Source of the DNA: Symbiodinium natans | Lineage: Eukaryota; Sar; Dinophyceae; Suessiales; Symbiodiniaceae | Assembly (NCBI GenBank): GCA_905221605.1 | Contig: CAJNDS010000191.1 | Coordinates: forward strand, 917,561-981,560 | Direction: 5' to 3' | Length of the DNA stretch: 64,000 nucleotides | Shown here: positions 1 through 8,072 of the stretch, in pieces | How positions within the stretch are numbered: position 1 is the stretch's first letter | Layout of the letters: each line of letters begins with the position of its first letter | Notes under the pieces: model-generated | Database searches by the model: none | The model's input: the letters and a program-made list of their open reading frames with translations, nothing else | Told to the model about the DNA's origin: nothing | Translations under genes and position numbers: made by a program

Positions 1-29
1 TCGTAAGCACTCTTTGCTAGAGCCGTAAG

Positions 30-49
30 CGCTCCAAACCACTGGAGCG
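30..49. repeat. Short inverted repeat at left edge
   Basis: Arms CGCTCCA and TGGAGCG (7 bp, perfect) flank a 6-nt loop. It lies upstream of the first ORF. The loop differs from the CACTG-core hairpins found further on. The rest of 1-144 shows nothing recognisable. Confidence 0.5.
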
Positions 50-144
50 TTGCAGCAGCCTCGGCTTTGCCCTGCAGCCAGAGCCTCTCAAACAACTAGA
101 ACAACAGACGCAGCTAGAACACAGAGGGCCCAGAGAGCGTCAGC

Positions 145-789
145 ATGCTTAGTCAAGACCGTCGGGATGAGCGACAAGCTGAGAAGCGAGCACGGACATT
201 TGGGGCGGAACAGCTACCTGGCACAGATGAAGGAGGAGAAATCCATCCACTCTCACCGACGGATCTTACCCGAGGCTTCCTGATTCATGAGGATCAGATA
301 AGCAGACTGATGCACCAAAGCACGCTGGTGATCAAGATGACAGCCTCCGCGCCACTGGCGTCTAAGCTACTCGAAGCAACAGCGCAGTGGAGGCGAGAGC
401 ATACCCGAGGCAGGCCACATCCCAAGGGGCCAATCTATGTGGCAGTGGCCCACCAACTACTGTCAGAACTGCAGGAGTCACAGATGCCAAACGGTGTCAA
501 CCAGAATGCCTGGTCTACATTTATGGATGTCCTCTCTGACCTGACCAAGAAGGCACCGCCGAACCCCATTCTCGAACAAGAGCTGGTGCACTGTTCAGCT
601 AGGCTGACAGCAAGACGAACAGATGTTCTGATAGAATTTCAGCCCCACCTCATGGGCACGCTGCAGAAGCACGCCAACATCTACGTGAGCGCCATGCAGC
701 TTCAAGGCGGCGAACTCCTCGGCAGGCGACCGCCCGGGACTCTCTCGCGGAAGGCCAGAGGCTTGCCGATCACGTCTGAGCAAGGATGA
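145..789 (+). CDS. Hypothetical protein, 214 aa, first ORF of the hairpin-rich cluster
   Basis: I do not recognise this family. The frame opens at an ATG (MLSQDRRDERQAEKRARTFG) and runs 214 codons to TGA. The N-terminus is strongly charged and basic. The middle is amphipathic and probably helical. The C-terminus is rich in Gly, Arg and Pro (GRRPPGTLSRKARG). There is no signal peptide, membrane segment or known catalytic motif. It is the first of a series of + strand ORFs in 1-9.3 kb. The stop overlaps a downstream ATG (ATGA at 786-789), but the short frame that follows is probably 3' UTR, because it is mostly hairpin sequence. No overlapping frame competes well, so I take it as coding, function unknown. 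Confidence 0.55.
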   Translation: MLSQDRRDERQAEKRARTFGAEQLPGTDEGGEIHPLSPTDLTRGFLIHEDQISRLMHQSTLVIKMTASAPLASKLLEATAQWRREHTRGRPHPKGPIYVAVAHQLLSELQESQMPNGVNQNAWSTFMDVLSDLTKKAPPNPILEQELVHCSARLTARRTDVLIEFQPHLMGTLQKHANIYVSAMQLQGGELLGRRPPGTLSRKARGLPITSEQG

Positions 790-825
790 GCCACCCCAAC
801 ACAGAAGATCCAGCACCCTCTCAGT

Positions 826-860
826 CTGACACTGTCAGAGCTACCATGGGACACTGTCCC
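826..860 (+). repeat. Two CACTG-core hairpins
   Basis: CTGACACTGTCAG (826-838) and GGGACACTGTCCC (848-860) each have 6-bp perfect arms around an unpaired central C. Folded as RNA they would be stems closed by C-G over an ACU triloop. They share the core GACACTGTC, but their outer bases differ and co-vary. Confidence 0.85.
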
Positions 861-918
861 AGCAAGCTGCTTATTGCTCTGCTTACTGCTCAGCTAAGGC
901 TCCGACAAGGCCAAAGCT

Positions 919-933
919 TCTGGCACTGCCAGA
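919..933 (+). repeat. CACTG-core hairpin
   Basis: TCTGGCACTGCCAGA has 7-bp perfect arms and a central C. It is the GCACTGC variant of the family. Confidence 0.85.
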
Positions 934-1313
934 GACTGGCAGCCATTTTTTCAGCCCTTCTTTCTTTCCACTTTTAATTCCTTCAACAGACCTAATGCAA
1001 AAGCGCGGACATCACAAAATCTCTTTGAGTGTGCATTTTGGGCGTCTTTTTGGGATGCTGGCAATGCAGAACCCGCTTCATGTGCAGCATGGTTATCGCA
1101 GTTAAGAGCCACGCCCCATTCCTTGAGTTCGTCACCGGAAACGACAGTGTGGTTGCAGCCACTTCTCTCCCAGTCCTTTCTCCTCTTCACCTTCTTCTTT
1201 CCGGCTCTTCCTGCTCCTCTTCGCTTCTTTGAACAGACTCCAGCTGCCCGAGCACAAGGCTCAAACTGCTGCTAGGCCCAGCCCAGTATACCCTGCCAAC
1301 GCTACAACGTGCC

Positions 1314-1598
1314 ATGCCCTTCATTGTGGACGACAACCAATTCCCTCCAGAAAAGTACGAGTATTACTTGCGCCTCTTTCATCAGAACGTTGCAGCTCAC
1401 AAACGCGAAGCTGAGCAAGCAGCTAAGCAAGCCACTTCCAGCCTGGAAAGCGTCGACGACAAGCAATCCAGCTCCACAAAGACCAAGTCGACATCGGACG
1501 CCACTGGCCCCCAGCTGACACGCCCGACACGGAAGCCGCCTTCTCCTCCGAAAGCGCGGTCCAAGAAGCAGCCGACAACGCACTGGCGACCGAAATAA
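1314..1598 (+). CDS. Small hypothetical protein, 94 aa, acidic-to-basic with disordered tail
   Basis: Unrecognised. The ATG at 1314 starts a frame that begins MPFIVDDNQFPPEKYEYYLR. An amphipathic, Ala/Gln/Lys-rich stretch follows (residues about 20-45). The tail is Ser/Thr/Pro/Lys-rich and probably disordered (KPPSPPKARSKKQ). Another frame, 1309-1518, overlaps it, but this one has the better protein-like N-terminus. A long polypyrimidine-AG tract ends 77 bp upstream, as expected for a trans-spliced mRNA. Confidence 0.4.
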   Translation: MPFIVDDNQFPPEKYEYYLRLFHQNVAAHKREAEQAAKQATSSLESVDDKQSSSTKTKSTSDATGPQLTRPTRKPPSPPKARSKKQPTTHWRPK

Positions 1599-1619
1599 GC
1601 TATTAACAAGTGAGAGTCG

Positions 1620-1653
1620 CGGCACTGCCGAGCTCGCTTACACACACTGTGTG
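1620..1653 (+). repeat. Two CACTG-core hairpins after the 94-aa ORF
   Basis: CGGCACTGCCG (1620-1630, 5-bp arms) and CACACACTGTGTG (1641-1653, 6-bp arms), both with an unpaired central C on the + strand. Confidence 0.8.
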
Positions 1654-1799
1654 AGGCACCGGAGCGTTCCTCTTTAATTTGGCCCACGCAGCAAGGCCGA
1701 GGCAACTGATTTTTAAGCCTGGCACATCTCGAAGAAAACGAGTCAAAAAGGGAGCGAGAGAACACTGACCCATGAGCTTAGTGAGACATTCGATGCCAT

Positions 1800-1928
1800 T
1801 CACCTCTGCCTCCAGCCTTTCTTTCTCTCTCTTCTCCCTTCCTTCATCTCTCCCGCGATTACTGTGGCAGATCCTGTTCAAAAGTCCGGGCACAGCGGCA
1901 GGCACATTTCTCTTCAACTCTTTTGCAG
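1800..1928 (+). promoter_or_regulatory. Candidate trans-splice acceptor region upstream of the kinase-like ORF
   Basis: An extended C/T tract ends at GTGGCAG (AG at 1869-1870). A second one, CTCTTTTGCAG, has its AG at 1927-1928, only 6 bases before the ATG at 1935. Assignment as a spliced-leader acceptor is inference from dinoflagellate biology. Mapping mRNA 5' ends would decide it. Confidence 0.4.
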
Positions 1929-1934
1929 CCAGCA

Positions 1935-2942
1935 ATGGCCATGGCGGGAGCTGATCAACGCAGCAAGCAATTCCAGCTGCATGAGGAAATGCTGGGCAGG
2001 ATCACCGCCCTACACAAAAGCTCTATCGCCAGGGCACTCACGGAGCCTATGGGCCAGCAAATTGGCCATGGCAACAGTGCGTACGTGACTACGCTGGCCT
2101 ACCCGACCCCGGAGGGACATCGACTGGTCGTCAAGCGTGCAAAACAGAACCGGGAGGCCGAGATGCAAAAAGAAATTCACCGCCTACGGCGTCTCCCGAC
2201 GATCCCCCTCTTTCAGACCATCCTGCACACTGAGGTCGGCGCTGCGGTCATGCTCACACTGTGCACAGTCGAGGAAGGCATCAAGCAGCACCTCTACCGG
2301 AAAAAAGCCCGAGCAGGATCAACAACCACTTTGCAGCCAATCCCCAGCACTGCTGAGGGGGACAAGGATGAGGCACTAGGACACTGTCCTCCTGCCCGAA
2401 TCCCCTTCTCAGCATGGAATGAAGACGGCGCTCCAGCATACCCGTCAAACCCACTCCAGGCGGAGGAGCAGCAATGGTACGACAAAATGGACCAGAGGCA
2501 CATGAAAGAGCTCTTCGACACCATTGCTGAGGACATGCAGTGCGCCCTCTCAGTGCTCCACCAGCACGGCATCATCCATGCAGACATCCACCTGGGCAAC
2601 ATCATGTCGTCGCAGTCAATAAGCCAAACCAGCCCACAGTGGGTCCTCATTGACCTGGGCGACAATGCGGCAGAGGCCATCTACTCAATACAGGAAGGGT
2701 ATGGGGCGCAAGTCAGAGGAGGAGACCTTCACCGGCCGCCAAGGGTGGACAAGTCGCAATACCACACGGGTAACGGCGACTTCTACCGCCTCTCGCTGAC
2801 GCTCAGCAAGCAGATCCTCCCACTTCTCCTCCACTACACCACAGGTCCAGTGGCCACCATGGGTTACCCAGGCAAAGGCGGAGACACCCCCGGCACACCC
2901 CACCTCCATGTGGCCATCGGGATCCTGGCTGAAAAGCGCTAA
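1935..2942 (+). CDS. Protein-kinase-fold protein with HAD catalytic loop, 335 aa
   Basis: Residues are numbered from the ATG at 1935. Kinase-like landmarks appear in order: a candidate ATP-anchoring Lys67 in LVVKRAK, a possible helix-C Glu80, a catalytic loop HADIHLGNIM (His215, Asp217, Asn222), and a metal-binding DLG in VLIDLGD (Asp241). An alpha-F-like stretch DFYRLSLTLS follows. HAD instead of HRD and DLG instead of DFG are typical of divergent small-molecule or atypical kinases and of pseudokinases. The linker at about residues 136-152 is encoded by two inserted hairpins (2342-2390). The C-terminal lobe looks short, and a second frame opens across the stop (2908), so the ORF may be frameshifted. 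Substrate unknown. Confidence 0.6.
   Translation: MAMAGADQRSKQFQLHEEMLGRITALHKSSIARALTEPMGQQIGHGNSAYVTTLAYPTPEGHRLVVKRAKQNREAEMQKEIHRLRRLPTIPLFQTILHTEVGAAVMLTLCTVEEGIKQHLYRKKARAGSTTTLQPIPSTAEGDKDEALGHCPPARIPFSAWNEDGAPAYPSNPLQAEEQQWYDKMDQRHMKELFDTIAEDMQCALSVLHQHGIIHADIHLGNIMSSQSISQTSPQWVLIDLGDNAAEAIYSIQEGYGAQVRGGDLHRPPRVDKSQYHTGNGDFYRLSLTLSKQILPLLLHYTTGPVATMGYPGKGGDTPGTPHLHVAIGILAEKR
2342..2390 (+). repeat. Two CACTG-core hairpins inside the kinase-like ORF
   Basis: The first, 2342-2360, has core CAGCACTGCTG and outer CCCC/GGGG arms with one bulged A. The second, AGGACACTGTCCT (2378-2390), has 6-bp perfect arms. Both lie in frame, in a low-complexity linker between the N-lobe and C-lobe motifs. 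They look inserted where the protein tolerates extra residues. Confidence 0.8.
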
Positions 2943-3633
2943 GAATCTCATGCTGGTCCTCAAGGTCAGCCTGTGGGACAAGGACGGCAACCCGGTCACC
3001 TCAACGCTTACGATCCAACCCCCCATGACAGACGCTGAACGTACTCCCCAGGAATGCCTCAGAAGCAATTTCTACGGCAATGCCAACGGCAGGATGGTAG
3101 AGGAGGCTCAGTCTTCCAAGAACAGGGGCACTGGCAGCTGGGAGCGCACGGCTATTTCCGCCAGATGGACCCTCATGTGTGACCTGAAGACCACCGGCAA
3201 GTCCTACCTGAAGGTCAACCAGACAGTCTACCCGAACAAAATGTACGGGAACAGTAACGGCGGCCTTGTGATGGAATCGGGCCCACCACAAGCAACGACG
3301 GCCAGCCCGGTGTCCTCCAATACAGGAGGACAGAAGAGGGTTAGAGACGCTCCAGCCCAATTCGACTACGAGCACTTGTTGATGTCTAGAGGACAAGGCA
3401 TCTGGGCTGATCCTCCTCCTCCACCGGCGGACACGAGCGCAAGCTCACCTCCAGCGCCAGGCACGCCAGAACTCGAGCTTCCACCTCTTCCACCACTTTC
3501 GACGCACACCGGCTCCACGATGATGAGCAACGCTGACATGGTCATCCTCAGCACCTGGCTGGCGGCGCTGCCACCTGAACAGCGTCGCATTCTACAATGG
3601 GCGGTGTTCGCCTACTCGCAGGTGTCGCGCTGA
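2908..3633 (+). CDS. Hypothetical protein or frameshifted continuation of the kinase-like ORF, 241 aa
   Basis: Unrecognised. This frame overlaps the end of the kinase-like ORF by 35 nt in another frame, so it may be a separate protein or the frameshifted remainder of it. The first half alternates hydrophobic and polar residues (LVLKVSLWDKDGNPVTSTL), suggesting beta strands. A long Pro-rich disordered section follows at about residues 165-205 (PPPPPADTSASSPPAPGTPE). It ends with a hydrophobic, probably helical segment (WLAALPPEQRRILQWAVFAY). It stops 33 bp before a run of hairpins. Confidence 0.45.
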   Translation: MWPSGSWLKSAKNLMLVLKVSLWDKDGNPVTSTLTIQPPMTDAERTPQECLRSNFYGNANGRMVEEAQSSKNRGTGSWERTAISARWTLMCDLKTTGKSYLKVNQTVYPNKMYGNSNGGLVMESGPPQATTASPVSSNTGGQKRVRDAPAQFDYEHLLMSRGQGIWADPPPPPADTSASSPPAPGTPELELPPLPPLSTHTGSTMMSNADMVILSTWLAALPPEQRRILQWAVFAYSQVSR

Positions 3634-4072
3634 ACAGCTCCCAAATTCGGTCGCGATGGAAAGGGCAAGCACTGCTTGGTCGTTCACGGGACACTGTCCA
3701 GACCAAAGTACAGACTGCACTGCAGCTGTACATCAAGTACTTGTACAGACCAGAAAGCTGACCTATCAAGCCGCTGACACAGCTCACGAATCTCACCTTT
3801 CACCTTTTCCCTTATGAGCATTCATTCCTGCCAACCACGGCAGCACCGGAAGCTAAAACTTCAAGGATGCGTTAAAATAATCCTCACAGCCGCTGAGCCA
3901 CAACTGACCAGCTGCCCAGCTCTTCCCTCTGCAGGGCCACAAGCTTGCCGAGGACAGCCTGCGTGGAGTACATCACAGCCCTCCAGCTCAAAACATTTAC
4001 GACTAGCTCTCATCTCATCAAAGTAGCGCTCCGGACTAAGTCAGACTGAGACAGAGCCTCTCCCGTCCAGCA
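3634..4072 (+). other. Inter-ORF spacer, hairpin-dense, ending in an acceptor-like site
   Basis: No convincing gene. The first 110 bp are hairpins (see 3666-3743). The rest is unremarkable until CTCTCCCGTCCAG, whose AG (4069-4070) is 2 bases before the ATG at 4073. A second tract, CTCTTCCCTCTGCAG, lies at about 3926-3940. Both resemble splice acceptors. Confidence 0.45.
3666..3743 (+). repeat. Cluster of three CACTG-core hairpins plus a palindrome
   Basis: CAAGCACTGCTTG (3666-3678) has 6-bp arms. GGACACTGTCC (3689-3699) has 5-bp arms. The third, 3708-3731, has outer arms GTACAG/CTGTAC around CTGCACTGCAG, giving 11 paired bases with one bulged A. It is followed by the perfect 10-bp palindrome CAAGTACTTG (3734-3743). 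This is the densest cluster in the window. Confidence 0.85.
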
Positions 4073-5341
4073 ATGGCAGCAGCGCCAAGGGCCCCGTCTC
4101 CTACGCCAGTGCTGTGTTTGGTGGACAGCACCTTTCAGCACCTCCTCTACAACAACGAGACCCAGTTGCGCCAGAGCTATGGCGTGAGGACCCTTGCTTC
4201 GGGCTACGCTGTCATATGTCCGGGGGCCACGCTGACCTCGCGCCACACATGGCAAGGCAAGACCTGCCCCAGCATCTTGGAAGCCCTGGTGACAGCGGCA
4301 GGCCAGACCTTGGTAAAATCGGCATCTCCGGACGGATCCATCCGACTTCCCAAGGCCTTCATGATGTCGGAGGGGGACAACAAAGCAGCCTGTGAGGGAC
4401 TGGCGACCTTCCTGAACAAGCACCAAAACCATCGGATCAACATAGGCCTAATACCGATTGAAAGATCCCTCCGACCGGAAAAGCAGGCGAACTACGACTG
4501 GATTGGGCAGTATCGCACAGACTTCCAGCTGCGCTCCCACGAGGTCCCGTTCCACATCATGGATCTCGACAACGAAAACTTGCAGCTCTACACCACCAAA
4601 TCAGTGCACTTTCGGCCGGAAATAGCGCAAGAGGCAATCTGCCAGGTGGTGGCAGCGGCCCTCCAAGCTATGGATGCGAAGACGACCCCCCAACCAGGAG
4701 CACGCCCCAGCATCCACGTCCTGCTATGCTGCTCCTGGAATACCGTGAAGAACACAGTGCACAAGGAAATGCTGGCCACCCGGGCACTGACTCGGGCAGA
4801 CACTCTCAGTGCACTGCTTGCTGAGGCGGCCCAACATGCAGGAGAAAGCGCCGCGATAGTATATGCGCTAGGCGGCCACTACCTGACAGCTCAACCTCCT
4901 CTTCGAATCTTCCAGACCTATGTGCGCGACTCACAACCTGGTCCTCACGAGATGATGGAGGAATGCTTCCCAAATATCCCGAGGGATTTCTTTGACGACG
5001 CCAAGCAGGTCGAGATCATGAAGGAGCTGTCTGGCATGGTAGGGCACTGCCTTTACCATTCACTGACCAACGCAGCGCACCGCGCTGACGTCTGGCGGTA
5101 CACAGAGCACTGGCTTCGGGGAGGGATGTACATTGACATCAAAACGCGCTTTGTAGTGACGTACCGGACCCTCATTTCTTGCATCATGAATGAATGGACA
5201 TCCACGCTCTCGAGGCAGGCGCAGCACAAATACGGCTGGATCAACCCAGCCACTGGTCCGCCAGACTATTTCCTCACCGCCATCGGAGCAAAGAAGACAT
5301 CTTCCAGGGCATCTTGCTGGGACGACGCCGTCACCCATTAA
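4073..5341 (+). CDS. Glycosyltransferase of DXD type (GT32-like), N-terminal part, 422 aa
   Basis: The diagnostic stretch is HRADVWRYTEHWLRGGMYID at residues 336-355. It matches the signature of the glycosyltransferase sugar-binding region that contains the DXD motif (OCH1/GT32-like: R-x-D-x-x-R-Y, then GG-x-Y-x-D). The canonical second Asp of DXD is Lys here (D355-I-K357), so metal and nucleotide-sugar binding may be lost or altered. Residues 1-270 are not recognisable. The family's usual C-terminal half is missing from this frame but is open in frame 1 from about 5285 (next entry), so a frame change near 5280-5300 splits the domain. The ATG follows an acceptor-like AG by 2 nt. There is no signal peptide, which is odd for a Golgi enzyme. 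Confidence 0.6.
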   Translation: MAAAPRAPSPTPVLCLVDSTFQHLLYNNETQLRQSYGVRTLASGYAVICPGATLTSRHTWQGKTCPSILEALVTAAGQTLVKSASPDGSIRLPKAFMMSEGDNKAACEGLATFLNKHQNHRINIGLIPIERSLRPEKQANYDWIGQYRTDFQLRSHEVPFHIMDLDNENLQLYTTKSVHFRPEIAQEAICQVVAAALQAMDAKTTPQPGARPSIHVLLCCSWNTVKNTVHKEMLATRALTRADTLSALLAEAAQHAGESAAIVYALGGHYLTAQPPLRIFQTYVRDSQPGPHEMMEECFPNIPRDFFDDAKQVEIMKELSGMVGHCLYHSLTNAAHRADVWRYTEHWLRGGMYIDIKTRFVVTYRTLISCIMNEWTSTLSRQAQHKYGWINPATGPPDYFLTAIGAKKTSSRASCWDDAVTH

Positions 5342-6228
5342 TGACGTCCGCACTCCACCACTGCTTAGCCAATGACTTTGTGAGACGCGAGCACACCCCG
5401 TCCTACATGACCTTCTGCAAGGTCCTCTTCCAGGTCATCAAGGACGACCTCGGACTTGCGTCCACGGACCTGCTGACACCCGGATGGCATCTTTGTCCTC
5501 GTCTGGGCCCAATCTACCTTCTGCAAGAAGAGATGAGCACAGAACTCCGCCAGAACGGTCCATACAGAAATGATGGGCACTTCTTCACAACAAAGACGGG
5601 GAAAAGGGTGGCCTTGACTAGATGCTGGCAATGGCGACATGGATGGAAGAACGACCCGGGCACCCAGCAGGCACAGGAAAATGGCATCCTACGCAACTTG
5701 CCTACTGCACTGCAGGAGGGTCAACAAACCCGTACCCCGGACACTGTCCGGGGCGACGCGGTATCTGCATCGTCCCAGATACCGACGGCAGCCAATGCAG
5801 TGCTTTTCAGTACCCGCCATCTTCAACCAGAGCCCGGAATGCCCACCCAGGAAATCTCAGCGGACAAGCCGGCCAACCTCCTCCAGAAGATCCTGCAACA
5901 GATCGAGGCGTTTCCACAATACTACGGCACCCTTGAACTGCGAGATGTTCAGGCTCTGATCCCGCGCGGCCTCAGCGTCAACCCGGACACCCTCTACCTC
6001 CAATGTGCGTTCTGCAAGAACAAACACGGCAACAACATCTCCTTCTCCAACGACGCGGGCATCAAGCAGCATTTCGCCAGGCAGGGGTGGCATGCCAACT
6101 CGGCAATCAAATTCAGCGAAGCCCTGGACCGCAAGACGGAGGCAGAGTTCACTCCGTCTACTCCAGAAAATCAATCACAGAGGTCTTCCAGAACACTGTT
6201 CAGGCAAAACCCGAGGGCACTGCCCTAG
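5194..6228 (+). CDS. Glycosyltransferase C-terminal part fused to a C2H2-like zinc finger
   Basis: The useful part of this frame starts near 5285, where GILLGRRRHPLMTSAL continues the glycosyltransferase domain that the upstream frame abandons. A linker follows that carries three inverted repeats (5701-5784). Further down is a zinc-finger-like unit: Cys codons at 6004 and 6013 (CAFC), then His codons at 6070 and 6091 after an 18-residue spacer. The His-His spacing of 6 is longer than in classical C2H2 fingers. The frame ends in two hairpins at 6191-6226, and a third frame goes on from there. So a single ancestral ORF may have been broken at least twice, or translation may use frameshifts. No separate function can be assigned. 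Confidence 0.5.
   Translation: MDIHALEAGAAQIRLDQPSHWSARLFPHRHRSKEDIFQGILLGRRRHPLMTSALHHCLANDFVRREHTPSYMTFCKVLFQVIKDDLGLASTDLLTPGWHLCPRLGPIYLLQEEMSTELRQNGPYRNDGHFFTTKTGKRVALTRCWQWRHGWKNDPGTQQAQENGILRNLPTALQEGQQTRTPDTVRGDAVSASSQIPTAANAVLFSTRHLQPEPGMPTQEISADKPANLLQKILQQIEAFPQYYGTLELRDVQALIPRGLSVNPDTLYLQCAFCKNKHGNNISFSNDAGIKQHFARQGWHANSAIKFSEALDRKTEAEFTPSTPENQSQRSSRTLFRQNPRALP
5701..5784 (+). repeat. Three inverted repeats within the glycosyltransferase/zinc-finger ORF
   Basis: 5701-5719 has core CTGCACTGCAG with CCT/AGG outside one mismatch. 5735-5753 has CCCCGGACA and TGTCCGGGG, 9-bp perfect arms around a central C, the strongest member of the family. 5759-5784 has arms CGGTATCTG and CAGATACCG (9 bp perfect) around an 8-nt loop, without the CACTG core. 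Confidence 0.85.
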
Positions 6229-7136
6229 CGGCCTCGTCCAGCGGCAGCGCCGGCACTCAACGTCCTCCCGAGCCAACAGGACCGCCGCCTGGAAGGGACG
6301 CCGCAGCATATCCTGATCATCCCCGAACAACAACGATGCCACCACCAGAACCCCAAGCTCTGCCGACCACAGCTACACCGGAGCCTCCTCAGGTCCTTCC
6401 TCCAGTTGAACAAGAACGGCCGTACGAATCAGCAGGAGTGCCTCCTCCTCCACCACAGCGGCCACTCACCATGCAGGAGCAATGCAGCGATCAGGGCTTC
6501 CAAGAATGGGTCAAGACGGCCAGCGAGGTCCAGGTCATCACGAATCCTCAGGTGATGGGCCTCTTGACGGCAGGGGAATGGGCAAATATCTGGCAACGCA
6601 GACTAGATATCTTGCGTGAGCCTCCCAGAGTCTTGCAGAGTCTGCTCCGCGCACAGACAGTAACGGGGCTCACATGGCAGGTTCTTATGACTGCCAAAGT
6701 CACCATCGGGCCTACAGGAGCGGTCACAATTTCCACCCTTCGCGAGGGACACTGGGTAGAGCTGGACTCACCGACCCGCTGGATAGGCGGGCTTCACGCC
6801 ATCATCAAGGCAGCGGTCCAGGAAGGCTTCAAAATTCACACGGACCAAGATGCTGAAGACTACACCATATTCGCGGCAACCTTCTCCACCATCTACGACC
6901 TCACTTCAAAGCGAGTTAATGGGACGGCAAAGGTCTCCTACCACATCAAGCAGGGACCACAGCGAGAAGCTCAATTCACCATCAAGCACAACGACTGGAC
7001 GAAAAATCCGTCCAGCAGAGCCACGCAGCCAGCACAACCTCGCGGTCTTCGAAGGCCCAGAGAAGACGCCGGCGAAGACAGCCAAACCCAATGGGACAAA
7101 AGATCCGGATGGTCCTGGAAAGGCCACAATTACTAG
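6003..7136 (+). CDS. Hypothetical Pro-rich protein, 377-codon frame
   Basis: Unrecognised. The part before about 6229 shadows the previous frame, so coding probably begins near there, either as a separate product or as a frameshifted continuation. A Pro/Gln/Thr-rich disordered stretch (about residues 90-155) leads into a region that looks folded. It has alternating strands and helices with Trp-containing segments (GEWANIWQRRLDIL, RWIGGLHAIIKAAV) and a repetitive strand pattern (KVTIGPTGAVTIS, KVSYHIKQ). The C-terminus is basic and Arg/Trp-rich (LRRPREDAGE...KRSGWSWKGHNY). No catalytic motif is evident. It is followed after 47 bp by another hairpin. Confidence 0.5.
   Translation: MCVLQEQTRQQHLLLQRRGHQAAFRQAGVACQLGNQIQRSPGPQDGGRVHSVYSRKSITEVFQNTVQAKPEGTALAASSSGSAGTQRPPEPTGPPPGRDAAAYPDHPRTTTMPPPEPQALPTTATPEPPQVLPPVEQERPYESAGVPPPPPQRPLTMQEQCSDQGFQEWVKTASEVQVITNPQVMGLLTAGEWANIWQRRLDILREPPRVLQSLLRAQTVTGLTWQVLMTAKVTIGPTGAVTISTLREGHWVELDSPTRWIGGLHAIIKAAVQEGFKIHTDQDAEDYTIFAATFSTIYDLTSKRVNGTAKVSYHIKQGPQREAQFTIKHNDWTKNPSSRATQPAQPRGLRRPREDAGEDSQTQWDKRSGWSWKGHNY
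6191..6226 (+). repeat. Two CACTG-core hairpins at a frame boundary
   Basis: GAACACTGTTC (6191-6201, 5-bp arms) and AGGGCACTGCCCT (6214-6226, 6-bp arms). They sit exactly where the frame-1 ORF ends (6228) and frame 3 takes over. The 11-nt hairpin alone would shift the frame in the observed sense. Confidence 0.8.
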
Positions 7137-8072
7137 AAGCGGGCACCTCCAATTCGCAAGGTTTGCACGGCAAGCCCCAGCTAAAGGACACTGTCCTTAA
7201 CGCTGAGCCAACAGCAGCTAAGCTGCTACGATGTCAAAAAGTTTCTCCATCCTCTTTTGCCTTCATAGGCCGCCTGATACAGCTGAACGGACAGTAAAAC
7301 CCCTGCAAGCCTGCGGACTTAGTTGTTCATGACAACTGTTTATAGTCCTCTTCTCACCTCTGGCAAATTTCAGTCAACTCACCTCATCAAGCAGAGTCTG
7401 CCGTTTCTCATCACTGTGTTGCAGGCACATAGCCAAGCTACGCAATGCTACCAAGGTCCGCGTTGCTCCAGGATGGAGAACCCAACGAAGGCAGCGAGCC
7501 CAGAAACAAGACAGAGTACTTTCATGACAAGTAGAATGATCCTAACAGTCACGCACCGCTCTACAGACTACTGTCCTCCTAGCCTCAAGCAGCCACACTT
7601 CACTTGGCAGGGCACCGTCTCGGCTGCTAGTCACACGAGGCTGGCCCCCTTCTTCAGTATTGCACGTCACCACAGGGGTGCGCTTCTGTGCCGGACTCGT
7701 TCTTGAGACGAGGAGCAGCTCAGTGGCTAGAATAGCTGCCGATACAGACACAACTCGGCAAGGAAATTTACCCACTACGTAATGGGCTCTGCGGCTGGCC
7801 TCACTTTGTGTGAGGTGCGGATACCGGAATTGCCGCCTAGAGCGGTTTACCCCGGCGGACCGCCGGGCAGGTCTTGAGCCTGGAGCAGCGTATCCCTTCA
7901 ACAAGTGAGGCCGGGTCTGCTCAAGAACAATCCGAGTGTGTTCGCGCGCTAAACGCTCTGCCACGATACCAGGCAACACAGGTGCATCAACAAACAGTGC
8001 TTAAAAACGCTTGTTGTACTAGGCCCTGGCTCAATTTCTCTGTTCTAAGTGACAGTCTCCAACTTCCTCCGA
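7137..8072 (+). other. Inter-ORF spacer with further inverted repeats
   Basis: I see no convincing gene in 935 bp. Small frames such as 7323-7706 lack protein-like features. Inverted repeats at 7799-7815 (CCTCAC/GTGAGG) and 7851-7867 (CCCGGCGG-A-CCGCCGGG, 8-bp perfect arms) continue the hairpin theme without the CACTG core. Confidence 0.4.
7184..7227 (+). repeat. CACTG-core hairpin and adjacent inverted repeat
   Basis: AAGGACACTGTCCTT (7184-7198) has 7-bp perfect arms and a central C. AGCAGCT-A-AGCTGCT (7213-7227) also has 7-bp perfect arms, with a central A. Confidence 0.85.

Larger units (their letters stand above)
790..1313 (+). other. Inter-ORF spacer with polypyrimidine-AG tracts
   Basis: No convincing gene. 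Besides the hairpins it holds two polypyrimidine tracts that end in AG. One is at about 945-989 (ends CTTCAACAG). The other is a long C/T-rich tract at about 1161-1236 (ends TTTGAACAG), 77 bp before the next ORF. They look like 3' splice acceptors, and in a dinoflagellate they could serve spliced-leader addition (inference). Confidence 0.45.

Noticed and set aside
786-977. 63-codon frame overlapping the stop of the first ORF (ATGA)
   Set aside because: Much of it consists of hairpin sequence and it ends in a T-rich tract. More likely 3' UTR than a coupled gene.
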